Shown in pieces: positions 1 through 11,116 of a DNA stretch of 64,000 nucleotides. The notes under the pieces are model-generated. The model was not told the origin of the DNA. It saw only the letters and a list, made by a program, of their open reading frames with translations, and searched no databases. Source of the DNA: Mrakia gelida (lineage: Eukaryota; Basidiomycota; Tremellomycetes; Cystofilobasidiales; Mrakiaceae); assembly GCA_024345305.1 (NCBI GenBank), contig BRON01000003.1, positions 1,674,001 through 1,738,000 of the forward strand, given 5' to 3'. Position numbers and translations under genes: made by a program. Position 1 is the stretch's first letter. Each line of letters opens with the position of its first letter.

Positions 1-2476
1 CGCGAGGGGAGAGGCTAGTCGGAGGACGGCTGTGACGGATTGGAACGAACGATCTTCGAGGAGTCATTCGGTTTTTAGGTGGGTCGCGTCGCTCTCCAGT
101 TCGAGGGAGGGAAGAGCGGGAAGGAGCGAGCTAACAAAACCCCATACTGACTCCTCGCTTCCTTTTCTTGCCGCCAGACTCGTAATCGAATCCCGCGAGA
201 AACCACCCGGAGGAGGAGGAGGTGAATGGGTCTCCGACGATCGCTCCCTCGGACTAGGAAGGACTCCCTCTACCAAGTCTCGCAACAACGCAGGGAAGGC
301 AACTCGAACGTCCACGCTGAGTCTGATCGATCTGGCTGGATCGGAGAAGGCGACGAGCGATAAGGCTAGGTCCGCGGAGGGGAAGTACATCAATACCTCG
401 CTTCTGGCGCTGAAGCAGGTGATTGCGACGATCGCGAAGAATGAGTCGAAGAAGGAGCAGTGAGTGTTTTGGGCTTGGGGCTGGGAGGGGAGGGGAAGAG
501 GGGGGGAGGGGGAGGGGAAGAGGGAAAGAAGAGAGATGAGCTGACCTCGTCGCGTCGTTCTTTTCGTTTTGCTCGTCGATGTTGTCAGTGCTCATGTCGT
601 ACGTCTCTCCTCGTCGTGTCGTCTGTTGAAGACGAGTCTTAGGTCACTGACCCTTGTGCTGTTTTGGTGCTCGCAGGCCTACCGAAACTCCAAACTCACT
701 CGAATGCTCCAACCCTCCCTCTCGGGAGACTCGAAAGTCTCCGTCATCTGTACTCTCAACCCTTCAGCTCAGGCGTGAGTCGATTTTCTCCTTGCTTGCT
801 GTTTCTTCCTCTCGTTTCTCGCTGACCTCCCCTCCCCTCTCTCCCTCCCTCCCTCCCACCACCCACCCACCACACCACCCCCGGCCCACCCCATCCACCC
901 ACCCCTCCAGCCTCTCCGAAACCAACTCCACCCTCAACTTCGCCACAGGCCTCAAGCTCGTGCGACTCACCGCGACCAAGAAGGAAGTCATCGAGGATCC
1001 TCATGCGCTCATCCAGCAGTACCAGGTCGAGATCGCTCAGCTCAAGCAGCAGCTCCAGGAGAAGGAGGTGCCGAAAGATTCGTCGAGGAGGTTGTCGAGG
1101 AGGGAGGTTCGTCCCATTTCTTCCCTTGCCTTTCTTCTCTTTGGCTTCCTTTTCTCAAACAAGAGACTGACGAGCTTGATTCTCAACTCTGGTCCGGTTG
1201 GTTTGGGTCTTACAGGAGCAGAACATCTCGCAGGTTCGTTCTCGTTTCGATCCCTTGTCGCGTCGTCGAAACGAAAGGAACCGAAATTGACGCGTCTTTC
1301 CTTCGCTTTCGCAGTACCGAGATCGAATTCGAGATCTCTCGAGTCTGATCTTGACGAGTCAGACCGTCGAGGAGGAGGAAGATGAGGACGGTCCTGTTCG
1401 ACCTGTTAGCCCTACCAAGGTCGATTTCGAGTCGACTGGAATCGAGGTGAGTCGCTTCACCCTTCACCTCTCGTTTGCTTTGCTCGAACGCTCGAAGACT
1501 CGAACTTCCGCTGACGCCCTCTGTCTCGTTTGGCTCGTTCGTTGTTTGGTTCACAGCTCCGACGAGAACTCTTCTCGACCAAGATGAAGGTTGACGAGCA
1601 GGCTGTTACGATCGATCGACTTGAGGTTCGTCTTCTTTCGTCTCTCTTCTCGAACGAATTCTCGCTGATTTCTGACGTGGTCTTCTCGGTTTACAGGAAG
1701 CACTCCGGAACCGACCCACGATCGGAACCGACGCTCCAGAGTCAGAGAAGGACGCTCATATCCGAACGCTCGAGTCTCAACTCGCTCTCGCCAAGATTGT
1801 TCGTCTCGTCTCTCCTCCCTCCCTCCCTCCCTCTTCTCCTTTCCTTCCTTTCCGTCTTTGCTGACTCTTTCTTCCTTATGGGTTGGTCTGCTCAGATCAA
1901 CGAAGGCTACGAATCGAACCTTGGAGAACCTCTGAGGAAGGTCGCTGAGGACGTGGCGAAGGAGTGGAGGCCGAAGGTGGAGCTGTGGAAGCAGAGGGAG
2001 GCTGAGGCGAGGAGGTTTGGGGACGAGGTGGCTGCTAAGTTGGAGAAGGAGGCTGCTGTGAGTATCCCTTCTTATCGCTCACGCGAAGCGTACGCGACGA
2101 GGGACCGCTCGCTCGATCCAAATCATATCTCGTCCCAATTCAACCCCTCCTCTCTCTTTGCCCAAGCTGACCTCTTCCCGCTTCTCTCGTACCCTTCCTT
2201 TCATCTCCCCAGGCCCACAAGAAACTTAAAGAAATCCACTCCCAACTCGTCACCCTCGCTTCAGAAACCCATCTCCTCTCCCACTCCGCTTCAACCGCGA
2301 CTCTCGCTCCTCCTCGACCTTCCTCCCCCTCCGCCTCGATCTACAGCTTAGCCATCCCCTCGGCTGGAGGGATGAGGCATGGAGGAGACGATTTGCTGGG
2401 AGTGAACATGCCTCAGACGCTGAGAGGGGAGGGGAGCTCGTGGGATTTGGGGGAGTTGAGGAGGACTGGGTACTGA
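1..2476 (+). CDS. Kinesin-7-like motor protein, 3' part (partial at left edge)
   Basis: The window opens inside the motor domain. The frame shows TDWNERSSRSHSVF (switch I, SSRSH), then LSLIDLAGSE (switch II), NTSLLALKQVI and YRNSKLTRMLQPSLSGDS, which closes the motor core. The family hydrolyses ATP to move along microtubules. The neck continues as a Lys/Glu/Gln-rich coiled coil (IQQYQVEIAQLKQQLQEKE), and more coiled coil runs through several short exons to the end RRTGY-stop. The combination QPSLSGDSKVSVICTLNP with the neck LVRLTATKKEV resembles fungal Kip2/CENP-E-type kinesin-7; subfamily is inference. At least six introns break the gene, for example after SVF (GTGGGT) and after KKEQ. The 5' end lies outside the window. 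It converges on the zinc transporter gene. Confidence 0.85.
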
Positions 2477-3054
2477 GTGAGAGGGTGGGCGATGGATGAG
2501 GTTGGGTGGGTGTGTTTGGTTCGATTTGGTTTCGTTCTCTTTTCGCTAGACGTTTTGTTCGGTTGATTGTTCTTCTTTTCTTCGTCTCTCCTCCTCCCTC
2601 TTCGTTCGCTTCGCTCTCTCCCTTTCCACACTTCGTTTCGTTCTTCTTCGTTCGCTCATCTTGCATCCGGATCTGCTTGCCTTCTTAGCTTAGACTAATA
2701 CACCTCTAGTTCCCGTCTCCTTCTCTATCTCGTTCTACGATGACGACTTTGATCGGCAGGTGCTGTTGAACGAAAGTCGAAGTGTGCTCGACGCGTCGTC
2801 GAGACGAGACGAGATCAGCTTTCGTTGGTGAGATGAAAAGGAGACGAGAGGAGCTGTGAGAGGCGAAGATATTAAAACTCTGAAGCTGTTGGTAGTCTAT
2901 GGTTTGAAAAGAAGGGGGGAGATGAAGGGATACACGTATCGAAAGAAGACCCGAGAGAAAGAAAGACGGGCGAAGGAAGAGAAGGGTGGAGGGTAGGGAA
3001 ACATAGTGAGAACCGAGAGTAGCGAAGAGCCAAGAGTGAGAAATTCGTGTTCTT
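2477..3054. other. Convergent intergenic spacer
   Basis: This 578-base stretch separates the stop codons of the kinesin gene (+) and the ZIP gene (-). It should hold both 3' UTRs. It contains one GACGCGTC palindrome near 2790. I see no gene in it. Confidence 0.6.
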
Positions 3055-4932
3055 TTACGCCCACTTTCCGAGCAAAGCCACTGGAGGAGGAGACGAGTCG
3101 CGAGACGGGGAAAGATCAGCTTGGGTTGTTCGAGGTTCGAAGAACGAGCGAGCGGAAAGAAAACGCACTGATGACGGCTCCAGCGAGGAAAGAGGTAAGA
3201 GCGAAAGCGAGTTTGGCCCAGCTGCAGTCGTGGTAGGTCTTGTTGCTGTAAAGCGAAAGGAAAAGGAGGAGGAAGGGCCGTCAGTTCGGACGGACGACGA
3301 GCGGGAAGAGACGCGTCGAGAAACGAGGACTTACAAGAGGAACTCGTGTGCCATGAGCTCGACGAGAGCGGTGAAGATGAGAACACCGGCGGAGATGGCG
3401 TCGAGGACACCTGAAGAGGGGAAGATCGATTGAACGAGCGACAAGGTCAGTACGAGTTCAAAATGAAGAACGAAGAACGAAGAGAACGCTTGACTCACCA
3501 GCAGCGATCGAGGCGTTTCCAGAGCTCATGCTGATGGTAGACCTAGCACCGAGTCCGATGGCCATACCGAGGGGGGTGATGAAGGAGTAGAGGATGGCTC
3601 CGAAGAAGGGGATCCAATTCCAGGCGGTGGGAAGTTGGAGGAACGCGAGTCGAGATCCGAGTCCGAGTCCTTCGAACATCTGATGGAAGATGATGACGAT
3701 GAAGAGGATGTTGAACTTGACAAAGAAAGCGGAGAGAAGGGAGGGGGAAGGAAGAGTCAGCATCAGCGATGAGACGAGACGAAAAGCGAAACCTGATAGC
3801 AAACGACGCGTCGAGAGGAAATGAGCTCACCTCATCAGCTCCAGTGAGAGCAAGGGTAAGACCGATGGTGATGGAGTGGAAGATGACTCCGAACTCGAGC
3901 ATGGCGACTCCGAGGATCTGAGCACCGGCGGGGAGGAGCTCGGACGAGTCTTTGAACTCGGTGTCGACACTTTCCGCGTCCTTCTCGTCCGAAGCGTTGT
4001 CCTTCGAGAAGGTAAGAGCGTCAGCTCCATCTCCAGCGTGGCCGTGAGCGTGGCCATCAGTGGCGTGACCGTGAGAGTCCGTGGAGATACCGAGCTTCTT
4101 GAGGTGGTTGTTTCCAAGTCGGAACGCGACCATCTCGACGACGAAGGTGATGAAGATGGAGGTGAGGCAGATTCCAAAGGCGAAAGGGTACTCTCCCCAT
4201 CCGTCGGATATGCATCCTCCACCCGAGATGGTGCTGGAAGGAGGGAGGGTCGAAGGAGCATCAGTAAAAGCTTCGAGTCTTGACGTCGTCCGCATCCAGA
4301 GATCGAAGTCGACTTACTTTCCCTCTCCCAAAGCATCAGTCGCAGGCTCGAGCAGATGAATGAATCCGGTAGCGAGGATGATACCCGATCCGAAGAACTT
4401 GGAGTAAACGAAGGAGAAGGTCGAGGTCAGCGAGGAAGAAACGAGGAGGAGCCGGACGACGACGAAGACGTGAAGCTCACCTTCGCGAACTCGAAAACGA
4501 CTCCAGGAACGTGTCGTCGAAGGACAGGCACTCGCTTAGCGATGACGGGGAAGAGGGTTCCGATGAGAGAGGTAACGAGGATGATGAACAAGGCTGAAAT
4601 AAAGAAAAGAGAACGAGGGGGAGGGTCAGCGAGAGCGGTCGGGAGATCCGACGCCGGAATGAGAGCGGCGAGGAACGAAGGACTGACCTCCAACCTGGAG
4701 AGAGACGAAGCAAGCAAGGGAGAGGCAGGATCAGCAAAAGGAAGAAAGGAATCCTCCAATGCAAAAGCTGCTAGGGAAGAGGGGAGGAGGTCAAACTCAC
4801 ACGGAATCCTAATCGGTCTATCTCTTGAATCCCACAGACGTCCTCTTCGACCTCGACGACCTCGGTTCCTTCACCAGTGATCTCTTGTCGTCGAAGGACT
4901 TGGGAAAGGGCAGCGTAGGCGAAGTCGGACAT
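3055..4932 (-). CDS. ZIP-family zinc/iron permease (Zrt-like)
   Basis: This is a predicted plasma-membrane divalent metal importer. Nine exons join in frame to 376 codons: 4801-4932, 4688-4694, 4481-4593, 4318-4397, 3831-4233, 3499-3715, 3335-3410, 3169-3245 and 3055-3080. Family marks are the N-terminal GALFIILVTSLIGTLFPVI helix, FGSGIILATGFIHLLEPA, a His-rich cytoplasmic loop (HGHATDGHAHGHAGDG), helix IV HSITIGLTLALTGADE and helix V HQMFEGLGLGSR with the metal-binding His residues. It ends VIMALLGKWA, the usual ZIP C terminus, which is split by the last intron (ATCA|TGGCT). The second exon is only 7 nt. The start MSDFAYAALSQ is the first ATG with an open path. I saw no clear zinc-response element upstream. 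Confidence 0.9.
4688..4694 (-). other. 7-nt micro-exon of the ZIP gene
   Basis: The exon GTTGGAG lies between acceptor CTCCAG and donor GTCAGT. It restores the frame between DRLGFR and LFIILVTS, giving FRVGALFIIL as expected for the first ZIP helix. Without it the downstream exon is out of frame. The summed exon lengths come to exactly 377 codons including stop. Confidence 0.75.
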
Positions 4933-6073
4933 GCTTGCTTGAAGATGAGGAGGTAGTGGTTGGTGGAAAAGAGACAGAAGGATTGACCCGAGCTGAAAAG
5001 TCTCGCGACTGCTGAGGAGGATCGCGAGGTCAAGCCTCAATCAAACGGTCCATGAGGTCCCGTTTACCCCAAGAGAAGGCTAGAAAGAGAGCTGGACAGT
5101 AGAACAGTATCTCAAGTGTCCAGCGAAGCCGCTGGGCATCGAAGGAATTGTCTCGCTCCGTTGGTTGAGGAGGGTAAAGAGAAAGAGGGAGGAGGAGGAC
5201 TGGTGAGCTCGTCGCGCAATCGAGAATACCAAGGCGAAGGAGATCTGCCTCTTTCTCGAGCTGCTTCACCCGCGTTCACCCCCAGGAAGAGGACCAACAG
5301 ATCTCCGGAAAATAGAAATGCGAATACTCACGAGCTTGCCGAAAGCGCCTCGAGATGTCTCGCACAAAACAGGAAGTTTCGAGTCGTCCCTCTCGCTCGA
5401 GCGAAACCTCTTCTTTTCCCCCTCTGCAGCCGACGGGAAGGCAGAGCTAACATACCCGAGACTGAGCGACGAACAAGCGAGTCAGCTTCAGTTCGAATCA
5501 AGGACGAGACGCAGACTCTCCTGCCTCGCTTCGTCTCTACATCCAACGCTCTTCGCTCTTCCCCTCCTCGCCTCCCCAGAAAAAGGAGCCGAGAACGCCG
5601 AGGAAAGACATATAGAGACTCAAACAGGGATACAGCTGATAGGCAGTATATCCCATGGCGAAATCAGCTCAGACCCAAGTGCGAGAACGAAAGTTGTTGC
5701 GACGCGTCGAGGTCGACCTCCCCCTCCTTTTTCCTCCCCCTCCTTTTCTTGAGGAAAAAGGCGACTCTGAAGCAGAGTGTGAGTGCCCAAATATTCCCTC
5801 AGCTGAAAGGTACTGTATAATCGAGGGACTCTGTCTCTACGGTGAGAACTCGCGAAGTTGTTGACGAGTTCGTTCGAGACGCGTCTCATCTTCGCTGCTT
5901 GCTTTCTTGCTAAGCCGAGACGAGCGAGTAGTTTAAGAACAGATGTTTCATTAAGGTCGTTCAAAGCAAAAGATACACTAACGAAAGCATAGAGAAGAAG
6001 AAAGGAGGGGTGTGCTTTTGAGGGAGCGAACGAAATCTAAACGAGAGCACGAGCAGAACTAGCGAGGCTAGAA
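4933..6073. other. Intergenic region upstream of the ZIP gene
   Basis: This 1.14-kb stretch lies between the ZIP start and the stop of the next gene, both on the minus strand. It should contain the ZIP promoter and the 3' UTR of the alcohol dehydrogenase. Open frames up to 234 codons exist on the plus strand but show no family motif, no splice logic and biased low-complexity composition. Two GACGCGTC palindromes lie near 5701 and 5879. Confidence 0.5.
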
Positions 6074-7997
6074 CTACTGGCAGTCAAGAACGATTCGTCC
6101 GTTAAGGGTGAGAGCCTTCATCCTCTCGAAGACCGAGGGAAGGGCCGAGAGGTCTTCGATGGTGAAGGTGGTGTGAACCTTACCGGCAGCGGCGATGTCG
6201 AGAGCCTCGATGGCGTCCTGTCGGTTTCCGACGTAGGATCCGATGATTCGGTGGGACTTGACGACGGTCCAGAAGACGTTGGCCTTGATGTCTCCGTTGG
6301 GGGGCATACCGACACAGATGAGGGCTCCGTGAGGTCGGAGGTATTGGAGAGCTGAGAGGGAAAACGGAGAAGAAGAGGGGAGGAGGTCAGGACGCGTCGC
6401 GAGAGAGATGAGGAAACGAGATCAGAAGAGGGAGAAGAGACGAACCTTGCTCGTAAGCTGAGGTGAGGAAAGAAAAGAGACGAAGAGGAAGAGAAGAGGT
6501 CAGGACGCGTCGCGCGAGACGAGAAAACGAAAAGAGAAGAGAGAAAAGAGACAAGACAAACCCTGCGCGCCGGAAGCGACAACGATCGCGGCGTGAGCTC
6601 CGTGTCCACCGGTGAGGTCGTGGACGGCCTTGACGACATCCTGTGGGAGGGAAGAGGAGGGAAGAGGAGGTGAGCTCAAACCTTCTTACGCGTGAGCTCC
6701 AAGATGAAAGAAAAGAGTTACGTACACCCTTCATGTAGTCGATGAAATCGGTGACTCCGTAGGAAGCGAGGAGCTTGACCTTATCCTCTCCGTGATCGAT
6801 AGCGATGACTCGGTATCCTGAGGAAGAGAAACGAAAGATGGTCAGCGTCGCCGAAAGATCGAGAGCGCGAAGTCGAATCGAAGAGAAGACTCACCCATGG
6901 CCTTAGCGTACTGAACAGCGAGATGTCCAAGTCCTCCTCCAGCTCCGGGGATGCTGATCGAGATCAAGGAAGAAGAGAAAGAAGGTCAGCTCGAAGCTCG
7001 ACGCGTCGCGAGGTAGAACAAGATCGAACTCACACAACGACCTCTCCCTTGAGGAGCTCGGCTTCCTTGAGGGCCTTGTAGACGGTCACTCCAGCGCAGA
7101 GAATGGGAGCGGCAGCCTCGAGAGGGAATCCAGCGGGGATGGGGGTGAGGTGCTGAAAGAGAACGAAGGAAGAACAGAGATCGAGGTCAGCTTTGGAGAC
7201 GACGACTTCGAGCGAATAGATGGAAGGATGGGAGAGCGAGAACGTACAGCGGCGTAGGAAACGGCCCACTGTTGGAAAGATCCATCGACGGAGAAACCAG
7301 AGTTCTCGGCCTTGGCGCAAGAGGACTGTAGAGAAAGAAGAGAAAAGAGAAGGAAAGAGGAAAGAGTGAGGTCAGCTCGAGCACTTGAATTGAATCGAGT
7401 GAAGGAAGATCGCGAGAAAACTCACCTCGTATCCCTTGTTGCACTCCTCGCAGTGGAGGCAGGAGTCAGCGAGCCACTTGATACCGACGGCATCTCCGAC
7501 CTTGAGGTTGGAGGGAGCGGCTCCAGGGAGAGGAGGACCGATGAAGGCGACGTATCCGGATCCTTCGTGTCCTCCAACGAGAGGAAGCTTGTTCTCAAGA
7601 GGCCAGTCTCCGAGCCAGGCGTGGAGATCGGTGTGGCAAACTCCAGTGTAGACTATAGATGTGGGAAGGGAGGAGAGTCAGAGATCGAAGCGATGCGGTG
7701 GAAGGGAAGGAAGGTGTTGGAATTCTGAAACGCAAGGAAAGGAGAAGGAGAGCTCACCGACTCGAACGAGAACCTCTCCAGGCTTGAGATCCTTGGGCTG
7801 GGTGACAGGCCAAGCGGTCTGGATGGTGTGAGGACCGTGGGTCTTAGCGAAGGTGACGGCTGAAGAAAGAAAAGTGAGATGGAAGGTCAGGATCGAGAAG
7901 GAAGATGGCGAAGGGAGGGAGAACGATTCGAGTCCAGCTCACCTTTTTGGGTGAGAGGGATGTCGTAGTGAGTCTGGGAGAAGATAGTTTGGACCAT
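6074..7997 (-). CDS. Zinc-dependent alcohol dehydrogenase, predicted cytosolic
   Basis: This medium-chain dehydrogenase interconverts alcohols and aldehydes with NAD. Exons give [19 protein letters not shown], then [18 protein letters not shown] (catalytic-zinc Cys) and [13 protein letters not shown] (zinc His). The structural-zinc loop is [14 protein letters not shown] followed by SSC, and [10 protein letters not shown] supplies the third catalytic ligand. [16 protein letters not shown] is the nucleotide-binding GxGGxG. It ends [14 protein letters not shown]. It lacks a presequence, unlike the paralogue at 11117. A 12-nt micro-exon (6446-6457) encodes most of AYEQ. Several introns carry the GACGCGTC palindrome (6391, 6504, 7000). 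Enzyme class is firm; preferred substrate and direction cannot be told from sequence. Confidence 0.93.
6446..6457 (-). other. 12-nt micro-exon in the cytosolic ADH gene
   Basis: CTTACGAGCAAG is bounded by acceptor CCTCAG and donor GTTCGT. It joins to give GAQAYEQALQYL. In the mitochondrial paralogue the same codons sit in an exon continuous with the upstream sequence (GGTCAAGCTTACGAGCAAG), so the left-hand intron is present in only one copy. Confidence 0.8.
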
Positions 7998-8986
7998 GAT
8001 GATTGATAGAAGTTGGGTTGGGTTGGGTTTGTAGTAGTTGGGTTGGGTGGGTGGGTGGTGGTTGGGATGAAGAAGAGAGGAAGGTCGATTCGAGATCGTT
8101 TTATAGTTCGAACGAAGGGGAAGGAAGATCCAGAAGCGCGGGGGAGAAGGAAGGAGGGGAGGAGGCGGAGGGCTGATTGGAACGCTACTCATCTCTTGAT
8201 GACCCGCTTGCTCAGAAGATGATGGAAAAACGTTGCGGCAAAAGTACGCTTGACCACATCTCATATTCTCAACCGGCGGGATGGGTGTGGAAGCAATCCT
8301 GCTCATATGAGGCACTGAAGAAAAGAGCGAGCGCGAGCAAGGGAGGACGCGTCGTCGCTCGAGTTGTGAGAGAGGAAGGAACGTTGTTTCGTTCTCTCCG
8401 CTTCCATCTTCCCCCATCTCTCGAAGTTTCCCCAGTTTTAGACTCTTCGCGAGATCCAGAAGGATCTCGCCCTTGCGCCGCGTCAAAAAAAGGCCTCAGC
8501 CGCTCTCCGACCTCGCGCTCTCTTCCTTTCCTTCCAGCTCATCGCTCTCCTCTCTACTTCTTCTCTTCGCTCACCCCTCCTCACTTCATTCTTATACGAA
8601 CCGTCTTTTCCCAAGCTCCGCGAGAAACCGCTTTCAACTCGTTCAAACAAACGGATAAGGGCGGACTCAGCCCTCCCCTCGGTGCAGAGAAGCGACGAGA
8701 TCTGCCGTCCGATAGCGGCTGGCCGAAAAAAAAAGAGAGATGGGAGAGGGAACGTCACCCACGAAAAGTGAGCACCTTCGAAAGGATTGGCTGAGAGCTC
8801 GCTGAGAGAGTCCGTTTCGACCCGATACAGCATGCATACAGGCGCTAAGGACGATGGTGGGTATACAGGTATCTCGGTGACGGAGAGAGTAGGAGGAAAG
8901 GAGGAGGAGACGCAAACAAGAAACCAAACAAGAACCGACTCGAGCTCGCGAGCTCTCCTTCAGCCCAGCAGCTCACGAACTGCTCC
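7998..8986. promoter_or_regulatory. Upstream region of the cytosolic ADH gene
   Basis: These 989 bases lie between the ADH start and the 3' end of the next minus-strand gene. The first 100 bases upstream of the ATG are rich in repeated GGGTTGGGT-like blocks (CCCAACC on the gene strand), as in many fungal leaders. One GACGCGTC lies near 8346. No gene was recognised; a named promoter element cannot be assigned. Confidence 0.45.
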
Positions 8987-10890
8987 TCATGAGTCGAGAT
9001 GCCTCTTCGCTTTGCGACACTCCTGCGATGCGAGAAGAAAGAGGAGGGGGAAGAAAGAAGTCAGCCTCGGACGGAGCGGAAGCGATGAAGTTCGAGCTCG
9101 CAAGCTCACCTCGAACCATCTCGCTCCCCAATTCCGACTCAGCGAACCAGTCGTGTTCTGCCAGCACCACCAAAAACGAGACCAGGTCAGCTCCTAGCTC
9201 CTCTACTAGAACGAGTTGGAGTGTACTCACCCTCTCAGGTATCAACGGATCCTCCACAAACATGAAAGCCGGTCTCCTCCCTCTCTTCTCCTCCCTCCTC
9301 CTGCTCAGACGCATCGTCCGAAAACTAAAGATCGACGTCTCCACCCTCACCTCGTAGTAGTCGCACATAAGCGCAAAGAACCTTCTCAACTCCTCCCTCA
9401 ACGTCGTCGGCTTCACAATACTCCCACTCCCGTCCTCCCACCCAACTCCAAACTCCTGACGGACGGTGAACCTCTCTCCCGTTCGAGGGACGTCGTAGCG
9501 CAACTCCTCGTTGAGCCAGATCATGCCTGATTCGCGAACGAGGAGGTGGTCGATGGTTCCGCTGGAGGCTAGGCTCGTGAGGAGGAGGAGACAGAGAGAG
9601 TAGGAGTTGATGCTTGAGGAGCGGTCGTGGTGAGGGGAGGTGGACGAGGTGGAGGACAGGTTTCGGCGACGAGACCAGAGTTTGAGGAAGTGGGCGAGAG
9701 GGAGGAAGAGCGTTGGGGAGAGACGTGCGTGAGAGGAGAGGAGGAGAGAGTTCCAGACTCCGGAGAGGCAGTTGCAGTTGATGTCGAGATCGATGTTCGT
9801 TCGAAGGTCGCGAGCGATAACTGTGAGTCGAACGAAGAAGAACGAGGTTGAGGAGGTCAGCCTGATTTCGGACTCCGCACGGTCAAGGAGACGAGGGAGC
9901 TCACTGATAGGTACGTTAGCATCTTCCACGACCTGAAGGAAGGAGAACGAAACGAAGGTCAGCTCAACGTTGTGGGGAACGAGAGGAGGAAACGCGAAAG
10001 AGCTCGAGCTCACCCTCTTCACGTCGAACCCGTTACAACTCAGAAGATCGGCGAGACCTCGAAGGTCATACGGAGAGGAGCGAGATGCGATGATCCGAGG
10101 CTTCCCTCCCAGAGCGTAATCGGAGTCCTAGAGGCAAGAGGAGGAGGAGTGGGGAAGAGGGAAACGACGACTCGTCAGGAACGCGTTCGTTGCTCTGAGC
10201 TGTTTTGGTCGAGTCGAGATGGAAACGAGCATTTACCACGATGGCGACGTCCAGATCTGTAGCGAACGAGTCCAAGCCGTAGCTCGAGGATCCAAAGAGA
10301 GTGAGAGCGAAGCGTTCGCCTGCGAAGAGATCAAACGAAAGGAAAGAGGTGAGATCGACGACTTCACGAAGGGAGGAGAGATGAGCTTGGGAGTTCGACT
10401 CATCGTAGCACCGCTGGATACAGCTCTCGAGACGGAACATGGTCTCCCAGCGTTTAGCCATCGTCTCGCGAGATGGTACACTGTTCTGTGGGTTCGACGG
10501 TGGGGAAAGGGACGAGTCAGCGAGCTTTGAACAGGACGGGGCGGAGAGGGGAAGGTCGAGCTGAGCTGACCTTGAAGAGAGTAAGGACGAAGTCCTCGTC
10601 TGACGTGAGGAGAGATCCACCAGAGGGTATACGAGTCCGAGCGTCGGTCTGGGAAGCGAGATCGAAGAGATGGGGACGACGGGTGAGATGGGAGGGAAAT
10701 CGTGGGGGGGTGGGGCAAGGGTTTGGAGGAGAGCGAAACGAAGGAGGAGGAGGACGGAGCGTTCAACCTCACTCACCCTCGTCAGGCTAGCTCGCCAACT
10801 AGGAATCCTCGTCGTGCCCTTCACGATCGACCAGCCGTCTAGCCTGGAGGGGCTAGAGTAAGGAAGCGAAGGAGCGAGGTATAGCGCCAT
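8987..10890 (-). CDS. Cid1/Trf-like non-canonical poly(A)/poly(U) polymerase
   Basis: This is a predicted ribonucleotidyl transferase that adds A or U to RNA 3' ends. The catalytic palm shows FGSSSYGLDSFATDLDVAI, the GS...DxD signature of the polymerase-beta fold. The third acidic strand is RTNIDLDIN. The central domain SSINSYSLCLLLLTSL and the PAP-associated segment LREELRRFFALMCDYYE follow, then EDPLIPER. The last exons most likely splice to WFEECRKAKRHLDS-stop, which sets the 3' end. The start MALYLAPSLPYSSPSRLDG is the most upstream ATG in a short spacer and is less certain. At least six introns are present. Whether it prefers UTP or ATP cannot be decided here. It lies head-to-head with the mitochondrial ADH. 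Confidence 0.82.
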
Positions 10891-11116
10891 TCCATTGAGG
10901 AGAGGGAGAGGAAGGGAGATGATGACCGTTGAGGTGAGCTCGACGACGAGGGTGGAACTCTCCTCTTCTCGGTCGTTCTCACTTGTTCTGAAATCTAATC
11001 TTGAACCATCTTCTCTCTTCTAACGGCCACCATCTTCAATCCCCATCCCCATAACAGCAATCGAAATCAAACCCCCCTTCGCTGCTTGTGACTCCCCCTC
11101 CTTCAGCCCTTCAACG
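10891..11116. promoter_or_regulatory. Short bidirectional promoter region
   Basis: Only 226 bases separate the start codons of the Cid1-like gene (-) and the mitochondrial ADH gene (+). The segment must hold both 5' UTRs and probably a shared promoter. No TATA-like element stands out. Confidence 0.55.

Noticed and set aside
5116..5820. Plus-strand open frame of 234 codons upstream of the ZIP gene
   Set aside because: No recognisable motif and no intron signals in a genome where nearly all genes are split.
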